Assembly: GCA_023101885.1 (NCBI GenBank)
Contig: JALPQD010000832.1
Span: forward strand, 124,001-188,000
Source of the DNA: Typhlomys cinereus
Taxonomy: Eukaryota > Chordata > Mammalia > Rodentia > Platacanthomyidae
Length of the DNA: 64,000 nucleotides
Direction: 5' to 3'
Below, piece after piece: positions 35,429-48,026 of this stretch. Below the pieces are notes generated by a model. The model had not been told where the DNA came from and ran no database searches. It saw only the letters and a list, made by a program, of their open reading frames with translations. The translations under genes were made by a program, and so were the position numbers. How positions within the stretch are numbered: position 1 is the stretch's first letter; the number at the start of each line of letters is the position of its first letter.

Positions 35429-35735
35429 GGGCTGGAGAGATGGCTCATGGGTTAAGACAGTGTTTCACAAGCAATAGGTCCTGAGTTCAGATCATAGATC
35501 CCATGCAAAAAATGCTAGACCAAAATGGTGGCTGTGTATACTTCCAATCCAGGTGGTCAGATCCTGGAAAATCCCAGAGCAAAGCAAAAAGAAAGTGGAA
35601 CCAATCCAGTCTGATTTCCTAAGTCACCCTTGGGTATCAAAAGTGCCCTCTGATACACACATAGAAACACAAACATACACACAGACACACAAACGAATAA
35701 GTAAGTAAGTAAGTAAGTAAATAAATAAATAAAAT
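35429..35735 (+). mobile_element. B2-like SINE (older subfamily) with GTAA/AAAT tail
   Basis: The head 'GGGCTGGAGAGATGGCTCATGGGTTAAGA' and B-box-like 'GAGTTCAGATC' match the tRNA-derived SINE family. The body differs from the young copies ('CAGATCCTGGAAAATCCCAGAGCAAAGC'). The tail is CA-rich and then (GTAA)n(AAAT)n at 35697-35735. Similar older copies lie at 51170-51430 and 51695-51935. Confidence 0.85.
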
Positions 35736-35736
35736 A

Positions 35737-36370
35737 AGTGTTGCAGTCCAAGCTGCAACCTCGAACCCAGGGCTCCCATTGACAAGGTGGGCAAGGCTTT
35801 GGAGAATGGAGACAGACACACAGCTCTCTGGGCTGAGTGAATCTGAACTCTTTATTGAAATTTTCAGCAGCATTTATATACTTTAGGAAATTGAGAGCAA
35901 AGGCCAGGGAATGTGACACTATGCCCATAGGGAAAACATCAAAGAAAACCAGGACCAATTCTTTACAGGATTATGTAAAACATTTTCATTCCAGATAACA
36001 AAGGAAGAGCAGAGGTGACATATATTTTCTGTGTTGGAATAGACATGATGTCTCCAGGTAGAGTCAAAGCAGACATGACACTCAGTTGCTAAAAGCAAAG
36101 GGACAATGAATGTTTCAAAGCAGATTTTCTCTGGTTTATGTATAAACATCAAATGTGTGGGGAAGAGACTGTAAGCTAGCTAGTACTGAGAAAAACAACA
36201 ACAATGACAACAACAAAAAGATCTAAGAACATGCAGGAGGGAGAAGGTACCTAGCAACAACCATTTAGATGTTAGTGTGTCATTCCCTAGCCAGCAGGCT
36301 TTAAGTCAGTAACCAGACAGTACCACTAAGGCAGGCAGTAACACTAAGGCCTGACTATTCTCATATTTTC
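35737..36370 (-). repeat. Solo-LTR-like segment
   Basis: On the minus strand the right-hand part has TATAAATGCTGCTG, then AATAAAGAGTTCAG, then a segment ending '..TTGGACTGCAACA'. This is the order of a TATA box, polyadenylation signal and LTR end. The far end near 36370 ('TGAGAATAGTC') is uncertain and no TSD could be found. A related block lies inside ERV1 at 28985-29100. Confidence 0.5.
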
Positions 36371-37100
36371 CTTATTTTTCTTATTTATTTCAAGTAATGC
36401 CATGTCCTTTTTCCAGAAAATATTTCCTTAAAACAATATTCTGATGTGCTGGGACTTTGTCCACTAGGATGGTTGGATAAAGTTGTAGCAAATAAATAAA
36501 TGAAGGAAGGAATAAGTGATTTCTAATATACAGATCTCAGCTCAAGAATTCGAGCTATTTAGTTTTTTATCAATGGGCTTGTCTTAGCACATAATCATTT
36601 ATGCCTCATCATCTGCTGAATAGCACAACAGGAGGAAATCTGACTTGATCCTGAAGTTGGAGAAAGAACATGTGCCATATAATCCATCAGAAGACTCAGT
36701 TTGCAGCCTCCCAGGTCAGTAACTGCATTCAGAACAAAAAAATTAAAGAAAAACAATTTCATCATTTATGGTGATATTGAGATGTTTTTACAAGCTTTTG
36801 TCTAAACACTGTGGCTTGCAGTTTTTCTTGTAGATCTGCACCTTAGTGATTATTGTTGAATGAGCTGTGAAACAACACTTTAATTTTTTTGTTTACTTTT
36901 TGTATGTGTTGTTGAGTAATGTTTTCTTAGTGTGCCAGAAATTCCATCTTTTTGTAAACCTCCAGAGTCATTTTCTTCTTAGCCTTTTGTAATAGTATGC
37001 TATGTATGTAGGGTTATATTCAAACAATATTTGTTGTCAAAGATAAGGTTTAATTATAGATCACCTTACCTCTACTTCCAGTTTTTTGTTCATAAGGATG
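36371..37100. other. Unassigned DNA
   Basis: Nothing recognisable. Confidence 0.4.
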
Positions 37101-38540
37101 TACTACCACACCTAGATACTTGGACCTTCTTTTTAATTTTTTTTCTCATTTTTCCTATTCATGCAAATTCACATGTACAAATCTTTTCAGCATCTCTACC
37201 ACCTTCTCCCTTCCATTTCTCCCCTCCCTCCCTTCACAAATCCAAACTGCTGTCTTCAAACCTCCTGGTCCTCAAGTTATAAGGGTTCCAAATTTCCCTC
37301 TTGATCATCTGCTCTAGTGGGGGTCAGGCCTTTCTGGCAGAACAAGAGGCCCTTCTGTGGACAGACCACTGATCTGGGTATTCCCCTTCACTTTTCTAAC
37401 CCCTCTATTCTATGGCCCCTACTGCTTAAAATTATTTATCTTGAGATCCTTGCTAGTCTGTGGTAGCATGTCTATATGACAGCCATTGTGCAGATGTCAT
37501 AAAGTTAAGTTTAATGGTAGTAATTCCTTGGCTGCAGAAGCCCTGTCTTGAATAGTGTATCTTGTTTAATGGTGGACCTCCTAGTCATTATACTCTTTCA
37601 CTGTTACTTCCTCTTCTGCAAGGTTCCCTGAGCCTTATCTTGGGGAGAGATTTGGCTGGCCTGGTTCTAGGTGAATATTGAAGAGTTGTTGATATTCAGT
37701 ATTCTGATGGGCTTTTGTTATCTGTTTAGGTGTTCTTGTGGTACACAAGGCTGCATCCCCTTTGGACCTTGGGATCCTCTCCTACTACATGTTTTTCTTA
37801 ACAGTTGTCTTGTTATCTATTAAACTGTGCTCCTTTGTCTCCATTGACTTTGGGTCTTTTTTCCCTCCTCTCCTACTTATAATCCTTTTGTAGTTATAAT
37901 TGTTATTATGGGGACTTTTCCCTTGATTATGTCAGTATGTAGGACTGCAACTAGGTTCCACTTATGAAGAAGAAAATGGGATATCATATTTTCTATTCTT
38001 GGGATACTTCGCTCAGTGTGACTTATTCCAATTCTATACGGTTACATGCAAATTTAACTAATTCTTTTCTTTTGATACCTGAGTAGTATTTTAATATGTG
38101 TAAATGTGCTATTTTTATTATCTATTTGTTAATTATTGGACATTAAATTGATTCCTTGAATTTGCTATTGTGAATAATTATGCAATGAACACGCATGTTC
38201 ACATGTCACCTTAGTAAGAGAAAGCATTTTGGGGGAGCATTCCCAGTAATAGTATAGCAGATTGATATGGCATATTCATCTGTACCTTTTTAGAAACTGC
38301 TGTATTGATATCCAGAGTGCTTATACAAGTCCGCATTCCCACCAGCAATCTCTCATCCTCTCCAGAATTAAGTTTTTTATGTACTTTGGATTTTAGATAT
38401 GCTGACTGGATGAGATCATATCTCAGGACAGTTTTAATTTGCAGTTCTCTGATGGCTAGGGAGATGGGAGATTTTAAGTTATTTTAATTTTCTTTCCATT
38501 TTAGTTTCCTCTCAGAACAAGTTTCCTTTAAATCTTCATA
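37101..38540 (-). mobile_element. Old L1, 3'UTR and ORF2 C-terminal part
   Basis: From left to right: a T/C-rich tract (37128-37240, complement of tail and polypurine tract), 3'UTR text ('GGGGAGAGATTTGGCTGGCCTGGTTCTAGGTG' region near 37650), then ORF2 C-terminal text. The latter includes 'GATACTTCGCTCAGTG' (about 38005), 'CCTGAGTAGTATT' and 'GAGATCATATCTCAGGACAGTTTTAATTTGC' equivalents. It is much more diverged than the copies at 3988 and 14710, with no intact frame. Confidence 0.75.
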
Positions 38541-39958
38541 TAGATTTATAGAAATTCTCAGATTTACTTCTCCCCACTCCATTTTATATCACAGTGTTTT
38601 ATTAGCTTTTAGTTGATACAGATTTATAATCCTATGTGATGACATTATTGACATTAGTCTTTATAATACCAATGGAAACTACATTTTTCTCTCTTCTTCA
38701 TGCACTCATGTTCACCCTTTAAAAGCTTAGCAAAGGCATATTTCATAATGATGTAATTGCCGTCTACATTCATTTATTTCTATTTTTTATTCACTTTTTG
38801 AATGTAAAGTTAATTCACTATTAATGAAACAATTAGTTTTGTTTGACTGTTGAGTTTACTGTCTTCCTAATGAGACATTTAATAAATGGGAACACACAAA
38901 GTAAAACATAGTGTTTGTGAATATTGATTATAATAAGTTTGAATCCAGGGGCATGAACAGTTTTTACCATGATGTTTGTGATATGCACATGTGACCTTCA
39001 TTAGAAATTGACAAAAGAACATTTAGTTTCAAGATAAGCTTGCAAATTAGATGTTTCCCTTTGTTATGACCTAAAGGAGAAGCTAAGTTTAACCAGGAAG
39101 AGAACATTTCCAAGGAGAGAGAGAGAAGTTCAGAGAGATGGCTGAGCAGGTAGGGCGACCTGATTTATGTCTATATCAACATAAATGAAATCTATATAGT
39201 TCTCACAAGATGGAAAGGGAAAACAAGTTCTGAATGTTGCCTTTTTATCTCCACACACCACTCTTTCCAATAGTATAATTTTTTAAAATGTGGAGATGGA
39301 GAGGAAGAATACTTCAAGCCAAGAATATGATATCAGAATAGGCGGAAACTTAGCAGTTGATAAACAGTTCAGAGAAAAGTCAGAAACACTCCATGTCTCA
39401 AACCCCTTTTTTTCTGGTTGCAACTAAACCAATTTTTAAAATTTTTTGAAATGTTTATTTTTTATCAATTTCTACATACTTAAAATTTTAAAGCATATTA
39501 TAAATATAGATAAATCAGAGATCTCTTCTGCAGCACAGTCATTCATCACTTCAAGAAACGTCTGTGGTTTCGATTGCTTTCACATTTATTGTTTCCTTGA
39601 TTATTGGTTATTTGTTTTGGAAGAAAGCTTGAGCAAAAAGCAGGCCTGTATTCATATGAAGCCAGCACCCAACCTCCTTAGCTTCATTACTTCCATGAAT
39701 ATCCTATGTGTATATGAAAAATGAATATAGGTGAAAGGAAGTAAATCAAATCAATGACATTTAAAATACTTTATAAAAGCAATTCTGAAAAGAATAGCTA
39801 TCTTCCTAAGTAATTCAATGTTATCTAAATAAATTATAACATACAGACAGAAATTTTTAAAAAATCAAGGGAATCAGCTATAATAGAAATCCACCTAATA
39901 TACTCATTGAAAAATATTCATCACATTGTAAAATAAAAATGGAGAACAAAGGTTCTTT
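38541..39958. other. Mostly unassigned A/T-rich DNA
   Basis: A decayed SINE is possible at about 39127-39300 ('AGAGATGGCTGAGCAGGTAGGG' resembles a polymerase III A-box region). The 92-codon frame at 39446-39724 has no recognisable domain. Confidence 0.35.
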
Positions 39959-39976
39959 AAAAGTCATATTTACCAG

Positions 39977-40234
39977 GGGTTGGAGAGGTGGCTCAGAGGT
40001 TAAGCCTCCGCCTTACAAGAGGAAGGTCCTGAGTTCGGATCCTAGACCCCACGTATAGATGTTGGGCAGAAACAGGGGGCAGCCTGTGTTTCTGGTCCTG
40101 GTAGGGTGGAGCCTGTGAATCCCCGGGCAGAGTAAACAAGTAGGTGGAGGCGGTTCATGGTGGCTCACCGAATTCATCCGTGGTTCTACACACACATACA
40201 TACACATGCACAATTGAACAAAAATGAAATTTAA
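39977..40234 (+). mobile_element. B2-like SINE (young)
   Basis: The head 'GGGTTGGAGAGGTGGCTCAG' has A-box and B-box 'GAGTTCGGATCCT'. The body contains 'GGTCCTGGTAGGGTGGAGCC' and a CA-rich tail. AAAAGTCATATTTACCAG flanks it at 39959-39976 and 40235-40252, and the target reads TTT|AAAAG, fitting L1 endonuclease. Confidence 0.93.
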
Positions 40235-40252
40235 AAAAGTCATATTTACCAG

Positions 40253-40740
40253 TCTCCGATATACAAAGAAATATAGTTGGACAACTTTTTGTAGCTATGC
40301 TGCTTTTCAAAGGACATTCATGTCCAAGGTATGTAAAACATAAAATTATTTAAAGAAAGCATTCACTGGAAACTGTACTGTTTTTAAAATCATGTTTATT
40401 TGTGTGTCTGTAAGTACGTGATTGTGTGTATGTCTGTGTGTGTGTGTGTTTTCATGCACTAGGTGGCCCTGTGTCTGTCTGGACAACCATATGTGACTGT
40501 ACGAAGCACACTGTATTTCTTTTACCTCCTTCTTCTCTCTGGGATTTCCCAGTGGCAACAGTACAGAGCCATATAGTACAGGCCACCACCAATTTTCCAC
40601 AGCATTTTCAGTTGGGAATTGGGATGCAAACTCTGGTTCATCTCCTCTAAGGCAGTCTTCATCTTAAGGCCATCTCTGTAGCCTATGTAATCCTTTTCAT
40701 GAGGGTCATAACTGATTAATAATTCCAAGAACCCCCTTTC
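40253..40740. other. Unassigned DNA with TG-rich stretch
   Basis: A TG-rich tract lies at about 40398-40450. Text from 40500 to 40740 is not recognised and could be remote 5'UTR of the following L1. Confidence 0.35.
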
Positions 40741-40920
40741 CCCACCTGCCCAGGACCTGTGCAGACCAGCTCCCCCCTCCCCCACTCACCCCCAAACCAC
40801 AGGCAGCCCACTGGTCCCAGCTCCTCCCACCAGCCAGCTGGAGCAGGAGCTGCTCCAGGCCAAATAATTCAGTTCAGTGAAAAATGCACAGAAATTGAAA
40901 GAAGATTTTTAAGAGTTAAA

Positions 40921-41894
40921 ATGACAATGCTCAAGTCAAAGTGCAAATCCATGAGAAACAAAACCCAAGAAAACAAATTTCCCACTGAAGGAATTAATCC
41001 CATGATAGATTCCAACCAGAACAAACCCACAGAAAATAGCCAAGAAAGCCTGACCCAGAATAACGACTTTCAAAACAGGATCATTACCATGTTCAATACT
41101 ATGAAAGAGGAAGTCCGGGAGGAATTAAATAACTGCATCAACCATTTTGAAGAGGAACACAATAGATAGACACTTGGAAGAGTTGAGAAAAACAGTCCAA
41201 GAAACAAAAACAGGCATAGAGCAGTCAAAACAGACTCAAGCAAAGTTTAAAACTGAACTAAAAGACAAGTTATCTTCAACCCAGAATTGAACAGAGAGTC
41301 TTATCAGCAGAACTAGTGAAGCAGAAAATAAAATTTCAGACCTAGAAGACAAAGTGGGAGTATTAACCAGCTCAATGTAAGAGGTCGATAAAGTCAAAAA
41401 GATACTCAAAGAGAAATATTCAAGAGTTATGGGACACCCTGAAGAAGCCTAACATGCATAATCATGGAATACCAGAGCAAAAACCCCAAAATACCACACC
41501 TGAGGAAATATTTCAAATCATCATAAATGAAAACTTCCCACAACTAAAGAATGAGAGGCCCAGCCATATACAAGAGGCATTCTGCACTCCAAAAAGATAT
41601 GACCAAAATAGAAACTTGCCTCGGCAAATAATAGTTAAAACACTCCACATTTAAGATAAAGAAATGGTGCTGAGAGCATCAAGGGAAAAAAAAAAAAACA
41701 AATCACTTTTAAAGGTAAATCTATCAAAAGAACAAATGACTTCTCAATGAAACAGTAAGAGCAAGAAGAGCTTGGAGAGATGTACTTCAAGCATTGAATG
41801 AGCAAAAATGTCAATCAAGGCTGATATATCCCACAAAACTATCTGTCATGAAAAAGGGAGAAAGAAAAATATTCCAGCACAAAGGCAAGTTTGA
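40921..41894 (+). pseudogene. L1 ORF1, degraded and 3'-truncated
   Basis: It begins ATGACAATGCTCAAGTC, equivalent to the intact ORF1 start. The coiled-coil part is open to 41169 (stop TAG within the -NRHLEEL- region). RNA-binding-domain pieces follow: 'EEIFQIIINENFPQLKNERP' and '..RQIIVKTLHI' in 41454-41654. Several frameshifts are present. The C-terminal end is replaced by ORF2 sequence at the deletion junction after 'ATATTCCAGCACAAAGGCAAG'. Confidence 0.88.
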
Positions 41895-44583
41895 ATTATT
41901 TAAATAGTTCTATAACATATGAGGAAATCTAGGAAGAAATATCGAATCTTCCCACCAAGAAATGTCCTGGACCAGATGGAATCAGAATAGAGTTCTACCA
42001 GACATTTAAGGAGCTAATAACACCAATACTCCTTAAACTGTTCCATTAAATAGTAAAGGAAGGAATACTATTAAGTTCCTTCCATAAAGCTAATATCGTC
42101 TTAATCCCAAAACCTAATAAAAATATACTTAAAGAGAAAACTATAATCAAATCTTTCTGATGAACACAGATGCAAAGGGTCTCAACAAAGTGTTACCAAA
42201 TCGGATTCAAAAACATATCAAAAAGACAATCCATGGGGATAAAGTAGGCTTTATCCCAGGCACACAAGATTGGTTCAACATACACAAATCAATAAATGAA
42301 ATTTACCATATGAACCAGTCCAAAGTTAAAGACCACATACTATCAATAGATGCAGAAAAAGCTTTTGACAAGATCCAACAGCCCTGGACTGGAGAGGTGG
42401 CTCAAGGGTTAAGCCTCGGCCTTGCAGGCAGAAGGTCCTGAGTTCGGATCCTATACCCCAAGTATAGATGCTGGGCAGAAGTGGAGGTGACCTGTGTTTA
42501 TGGTCCTAGTAGGGAGGAGCCTGAGAATCCTGAGGCAGAATAAAACAAGGATGTGGAGGCAGTCCATGGTGGTTCCCTAATTCACCCATGGTTCTACACA
42601 CATGCACACACACACACTTATATACTCATACATGCATACACGCAAACATGCATAATTGAATAAATAAAAAAATTTTAAAAATCCAACAGCCCTTTATGAT
42701 CAAAATCCTAGAGACAGTAGGAATGGAAGGAATCTTTATCAATATAAAAAAAAGCTGTATACAACAAGTCCACAGCAAGGATTATGCTCAATGGGGAAAA
42801 ACTGGAAGCATTCCCACTTCGATCAGGATATAGATAAGGCTGTCCACTCTCACCACTTCTGTTCAATATTGTACTTGAAATCTTAGCTGAAGCCATAAGA
42901 CAAGAAAGGGACATAAGAGGGATTCAAATCGGCAAAGAAGTCAAGGTATCCCTATTTGCAGATGTCATGATCTTATACCTGAGTGATCCCAAAAACTCCA
43001 CCAGGAAACTCCTGGAACTAATTGAAAAGTTCAGCAGGGTGGCAGGATACAAAATAAATGTACAAAAATCAGTGGCCTTCCTATATGACCAGAATGAAAG
43101 AAGTCAAAAAGTCCTGAGAGAAACAATCCCATTTACTATAGCCCCTAAAAATATGAAATACCTTGGTATAAATCTAACCAAGGAAGTGAAAGACCTTTAC
43201 AATGAAAACTTTAAAACCCTAAAGAAAGAAATTGCAGAAGACACCAGAAGGTGGAAAGACCTCCCATGTTCCTGATAGGCAGAATCAACATCGTAAAAAT
43301 GACCATTCTACCAAAGGCAAAATACAAATTCAATGCTATACCAATTAAAATCCCAAAGCAGTTCTTTAAAAAAGTTGACCAAACAATCTCAAAATTCATA
43401 TGGAGGCACAAAAGACCCAGGATAGCAAAGACAATCCTGGGTAACAAAAACACTGCTGGACCTATCACCATACCAAAGCTTAGTCTATACTACAAATCCA
43501 TAGTTGTAAAAACAGCTTGGTACTGGCTCCAAAATAGACACACAGATCAATGGATAAGGGTTGAAGACCCAGATATAAGCCCACAATATTACAGCCATTT
43601 GGTCTTTGACAAAGGGGCCTAAAAAATTCAATGGAAAAAGAACAGCATTTTCAACAAATGGTGCTAGCAAAACTGGATCTCCACATGCAGAAGATTAAAA
43701 CTGGACCCGTACTTGTCACCATGTACAAGACTTCATTCCAAATGGATCAAGGACCTTGATATCAGGCCAGAGACTATAAAAAACATTGTTGAAAGGATAG
43801 GGAACTCCCTCGAGGTGATTGGGTAGGCCAACACTTCCTAAACAGACATCCAATGGCACAGTCACTGCTACCAACTCTCAACAGTTGGGATCTTGTGAAA
43901 TTAAAGAGCTTCTGTTCAGATAAAGAGATTGTCTCACGAGCTCAAAGGCAACCCACAGAATGGGAGAAAATCTTCACTAACCACATATCTCATAGAGCTC
44001 TATTATCCAGAGTGCACAAAGAACTTAGAAAACTAAACACTAAGGAAACAAATGGCCCAATTAAAAAATAGGCCATGGAACTTAAAAGAAACTTTACCAG
44101 GGACGAAATTGAAATGTCTAAGAAATATCTTAAAAAATCCTCCACTTCCTTAGCCATCAGGGAAATGCAAATCAAAATTTCCCTGAGATATCATCTCACC
44201 CTGGTCAGGATGGCAAAAATCCACAATACAAACAACAACAAATGCTGGAGAGGATGTGGAGAGAGGGGAACTCCCTACATTGCTGGTGGGAGTGCAGGCT
44301 CATACAGCCACTCTGGTGAGCCGTCTGGAGATTCTTAAAGAAATTAAAGATTGAAATGCCATATGACCCTGCTATTCCACTTTTGGGAATAACCCCCCAT
44401 ACAGCAGAGGTTCACCTCAATAGCACAAGCACGACCATGTTCATTGCAGCACTGTTTACAATAGCAAAGTCATGGAATCAGCCCAAATGTCCAACAGTTG
44501 ATGAATGGATAAGAAAACTGTGGTACATCTATACAATGGAGTACTACTCAGCCATCAAAAATGATGAATTACTGGAAAATTAA
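41895..44583 (+). pseudogene. L1 ORF2 (reverse transcriptase onward), broken
   Basis: It starts in the segment just upstream of the reverse transcriptase and lacks the endonuclease. 'KCPGPDG' lies near 41960-41985; the frame 42160-42441 includes '[14 protein letters not shown]' and is cut by the SINE. After it, 42967-43275, 43251-43622, 43853-44071, 44075-44338 and 44356-44583 are consecutive open pieces. The catalytic FADD is altered: at 42957-42968 the text reads F-A-D-V. About 75 bp including the end of ORF2 is deleted at 44582, where the 3'UTR follows directly. Confidence 0.88.
42386..42680 (+). mobile_element. B2-like SINE inside L1 ORF2
   Basis: The head 'GGACTGGAGAGGTGGCTCAAGG', B-box 'GAGTTCGGATCCT' and a CA-rich 3' part are followed by AATAAATAAA, a short T-run (TTTT) and A-tail. 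ATCCAACAGCCCT flanks it at 42373-42385 and 42681-42693. The AATAAA-plus-T-run ending is the T+ class seen in mouse B2. Confidence 0.95.
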
Positions 44584-45415
44584 GTGCCATATGTACTCAC
44601 TAATAGGCGACTCCTAGTACCAAACCCACCCAGCCCACGTAGAGACACTCAAAGATAAATCTCTGTAATACCCTACAGTAATTGCAAGGATTATAAACAG
44701 GAGGGATGGGGTAGGAAGACCAAACCAGAAACAAGGAGAGAGAGGGGTCCATGATACAGCACAGTAAATAGGCCTCCATCAAGGACTGCAAGGGGTGACA
44801 TCCAATACCCATCAGGATGGAGTGAAGGGCATTGCAGGAGCAGCAAAACTGCAAAAGAAATTCAACAAACCATAATCCAGAACTTCAGAGACTCTATATT
44901 AACCACCTAGAAATAGGCTAGCCTAATCTCTCCCAATCCTGAAGCTCAGGGAAATTTGCAGAAGAGGGGACAGTAAGATTGTTAGAGCACAAGGATGGGA
45001 GGAGTAATGATATGCAAGATACTCCACACAAGTTAGGGTCAAAGCAATCATAATTGGACTTTGCATGCCCTGCGCAATGTCCAACACACTATTGACCCCA
45101 CAAAGTCTAGCATTTGCTAAAGGCACCAAGATCCTTGGATTGACAGTCACAGTAGTGTTCCTATTCTTAAGGGGAACACAGGAAAGGGTTCAGGGAAATG
45201 CCACTGGGCCCTTATACGTCATTAGAGAGGAGGGCCCAGAGGAGAGTCTGGCATGCACATTAAAGGATTCTCTGGGGATTGAGGGGGGCTGCACTAGGGG
45301 ATGGGGAGGGAGGACAGCAGGAGGGTCGGGGAGAGGAGGAGGGAGGGAGGGAATCGGTGTACCTATTAAGTTTGTATGAGTGGAAATAATAATAAAAAAT
45401 GTTTTAAAAAAGTCA

Positions 45416-46329
45416 CCAATGCATAACAGAAGCAAATTTGGTATTGCTTAGTGCTGCTCATGTAAGCATATGACCCATCATACCAAGACTATCTTCTTAC
45501 CTCAGATACATCTCATACAATGGAGTAAAATATTCTTCTATTCTCATAGACTAGTTTCCTTTGCCAGTGTACACCTTTTCCATGCCATCTGTGACTGGGG
45601 CAGAGACATCAACTTGATGAGGGCCAAGTAACTGCCCAACCAGTCTCATATTCAAGGAAGGCCTCAAAATTATTTGTCAATGGCTTAAATATCCATTTCT
45701 GCAAAGTGAAATGAAAAATTCCAAGAAGAGAGATGCGTCCCATTTTAAGGCACCTGGACTTCTAAATGTTCATTTTTTGCCTGGCTATAACTTAACACCA
45801 AATGAAATAGAGTGCATGTGACAGAGGGCATTTGCATATTTATGCCTATGGATGAGGAAGATTGTTACTAGAAATCATCTTGAATGATTCATCAACATTG
45901 TTCCATTGCTCAGAAGATTCTCAGGCTCCACACTCCAGGAAAGGAATTGCAGAATGCCCAAGTACTCACTTGAAATTTATTTTGATCTGGCTATAAAAGT
46001 TCTGGTTATATACCTTATGAAGCAAAGAAAAAAATAACAGATCTTACAACAGAGCTCAAAGTGTAGATCCTTCTGCCAATTCTGGCAAGCTGAGCTTTCT
46101 TGGATACCCACATAGTGGAACTAGGAAAGTGATTTCTGCAAATTCCCCTGCATTCCAGAACTGAACCATAGAATTGAGCTTTAAGCCTTTTTTCTCCTCT
46201 CTCTTTCTCTCTCAATTAAATAAAATTTTTAAAAAAAGAAGTGCTAAAAGCAAGTATAGTTTGACTTTCTTTATTCTTCCCTCACATTGAATGTCATAAT
46301 TTTCAAATAATAAAAAAAGATTTTTCCAG
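45416..46329. other. Unassigned DNA
   Basis: No gene or repeat recognised. A CT-rich stretch is near 46187-46215. Confidence 0.4.
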
Positions 46330-46948
46330 GGGGTGACATTCAATACCCATCAGGATGGAGCCAAGGGCATTGCGGGAGCAGCAAAACTGAAAAAAAATCA
46401 ACAAACCATAATCCAGAACTTCAGGGACTATATCAATCACTGGAACTAGGCCAGCCTAATCTCTTCCCATCCTGAAACTCAGGGAAATTTGCAGAAGAGG
46501 GTCGGTAAGATTGTAAGACACAAGGATGAGAGGAGCAATGATATGTAAGATACTCCAAATAAGTTAGGACCAAAGCAATCATATTTGGACTATACATGCC
46601 CTGTGCAATGACCAACACACTATTGACCTCACAAAGTCTAGCATTTGCTAAAGGCACTAGGATCCTGGGAGGAAGGGACTGACAGCCACAGTAGTGTTCC
46701 TATGCTTAACAGGAACACAGGAAAGGGTTCTGGGAAATGTACTGGGTCTTTGCACCTCATCAGAGAGGAGGACCCAGAGGAGAGTTTGGCATGCACATTA
46801 AAGGATGCTCTGGGGATGGGAGGGGGAGGCACTGAGGGATGGGGAAGGAAGAAGGAGGGGAGGGGGTACAGGGGGATAGGGGTTTTGAGGAAGGGGAGGA
46901 CCGGTGTACCTGTTGTTTGTATGAGTGGAAATAAAAAAAAAATCAGAA
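46330..46948 (+). mobile_element. L1: L1 3'UTR fragment (outer)
   Basis: The 3'UTR order matches 44790-45390 ('GGGGTGACATTCAATACCCATCAGGATGG', 'CTAATCTCTTCCCATCCTGAAAC', polypurine tract 46820-46905). It ends in an A-rich tail. The following L1 is inserted in this tail. Confidence 0.88.
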
Positions 46949-46967
46949 GAAAAAAATACAAAGTTGA

Positions 46968-48007
46968 TACTAGGATCCACCTATTAGGGAGTACATACAG
47001 CATTTAGTTTTCTGTGTCTGGGATACTTCACTCAAACATAAATCTCTGCAATACCTATAATAATTGCAAAGATTATAAACAGGAGGGAAGGAGAAGGAGG
47101 GCCCGCTAACAAAGAGAGAGGGAATCATGCTACAGCAGAGAAAATAGGCTACCATTAAGGACTGCAAGTAAGTAATGAGACATCTGGTTAAGTTCACAGA
47201 CTTTCCTTCCTGGTCACTTGCAACCGGTGGGGTATAATCTCACCAGAAAAGGAGGGTATAGAGTCTGGCAAATAGAAGGTAACCTGAAAATTGCAGACTG
47301 ACCCCCCTCCATGGCCTCATACTCTTACTCCATCTACCTTTGAATCTACTCTGTTTTAATAGCCTTTATCTCTGACTATGGGGTGACATCCAATACCCAT
47401 CAGTACAGAGCTAAGGGTGGTGCAGGAGCAGCAATACTGAAAAAAAAATCAACAAACCATAATTCAGAACATCAGAGACTCTATATCAACCACCTGGAAC
47501 TAGGCCAGCCTAATCTCTCCCCATTCTAAAGCTCAGGGAAATTTGCAGAAGAGGGGGCAATAAGATTGTAAAAGCCTAAAGATGGCGACGAGCAATGATA
47601 TGCAAGATACTACACACAAGTTAGGGCTGAAGTAATCATAATAGGACTTTGCATGATCTGCACAATGACTGAGATATCATTGACCACCCAAAGTCTAGCA
47701 TGGATCACAGGCACTTGGATCCTTAAAGGCAAGAGATTAAGAGACATAATACTGTTCCTATACTAAAGGGGAACACAAAAATGAGCTGTAGGCAGTGCTA
47801 TTGAGTCCTTACATCTTATCAGAGAGGAGGATATAGAGGGAAGTTTGACATGCACACTAAGGGATCCTCCAGGAATGGGGGGGGCACTGGGAGAAAGGAA
47901 GGAAGGGGGGGAAAGGAAAGGGAAAACATGGGAGGGAGCAAGGGGATTCAGGGAGGGAGGGAGGGGAATGGGATATTTATCAACTTTGTATAAATGGAAG
48001 AAATAAA
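46968..48007 (+). mobile_element. L1: L1 insertion with 5' inversion (twin priming)
   Basis: 46968-47033 reads as the minus strand of the ORF2 end ('CACCTATTAGGGAGTACATACAG..TGGGATACTTCACTC'). From about 47036 the sequence switches to plus-strand 3'UTR and runs to an A-tail near 48007. GAAAAAAATACAAAGTTGA (46949-46967) and GAAAAAAATACAAAATTGA (48008-48026) are the TSD with one mismatch. An inverted 5' end inside one TSD pair is the known signature of twin-primed L1 integration. Confidence 0.88.
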
Positions 48008-48026
48008 GAAAAAAATACAAAATTGA

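Larger units (their letters stand above)
40750..45415 (+). mobile_element. L1: L1 with large internal deletion, carrying a SINE
   Basis: A plus-strand L1 has a 5'UTR end (to 40920), ORF1, part of ORF2 and a 3'UTR with polypurine tract (45290-45355) and short A-rich tail (45385-45411). The 5'UTR just before ORF1 shares 'CCAGGCCAAATAATTCAGTT' with the full-length copy, but upstream it has no monomers. About 1.5 kb covering the end of ORF1 and the whole endonuclease is missing at 41894/41895. A SINE sits at 42386-42680. No TSD was fixed. Confidence 0.88.
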
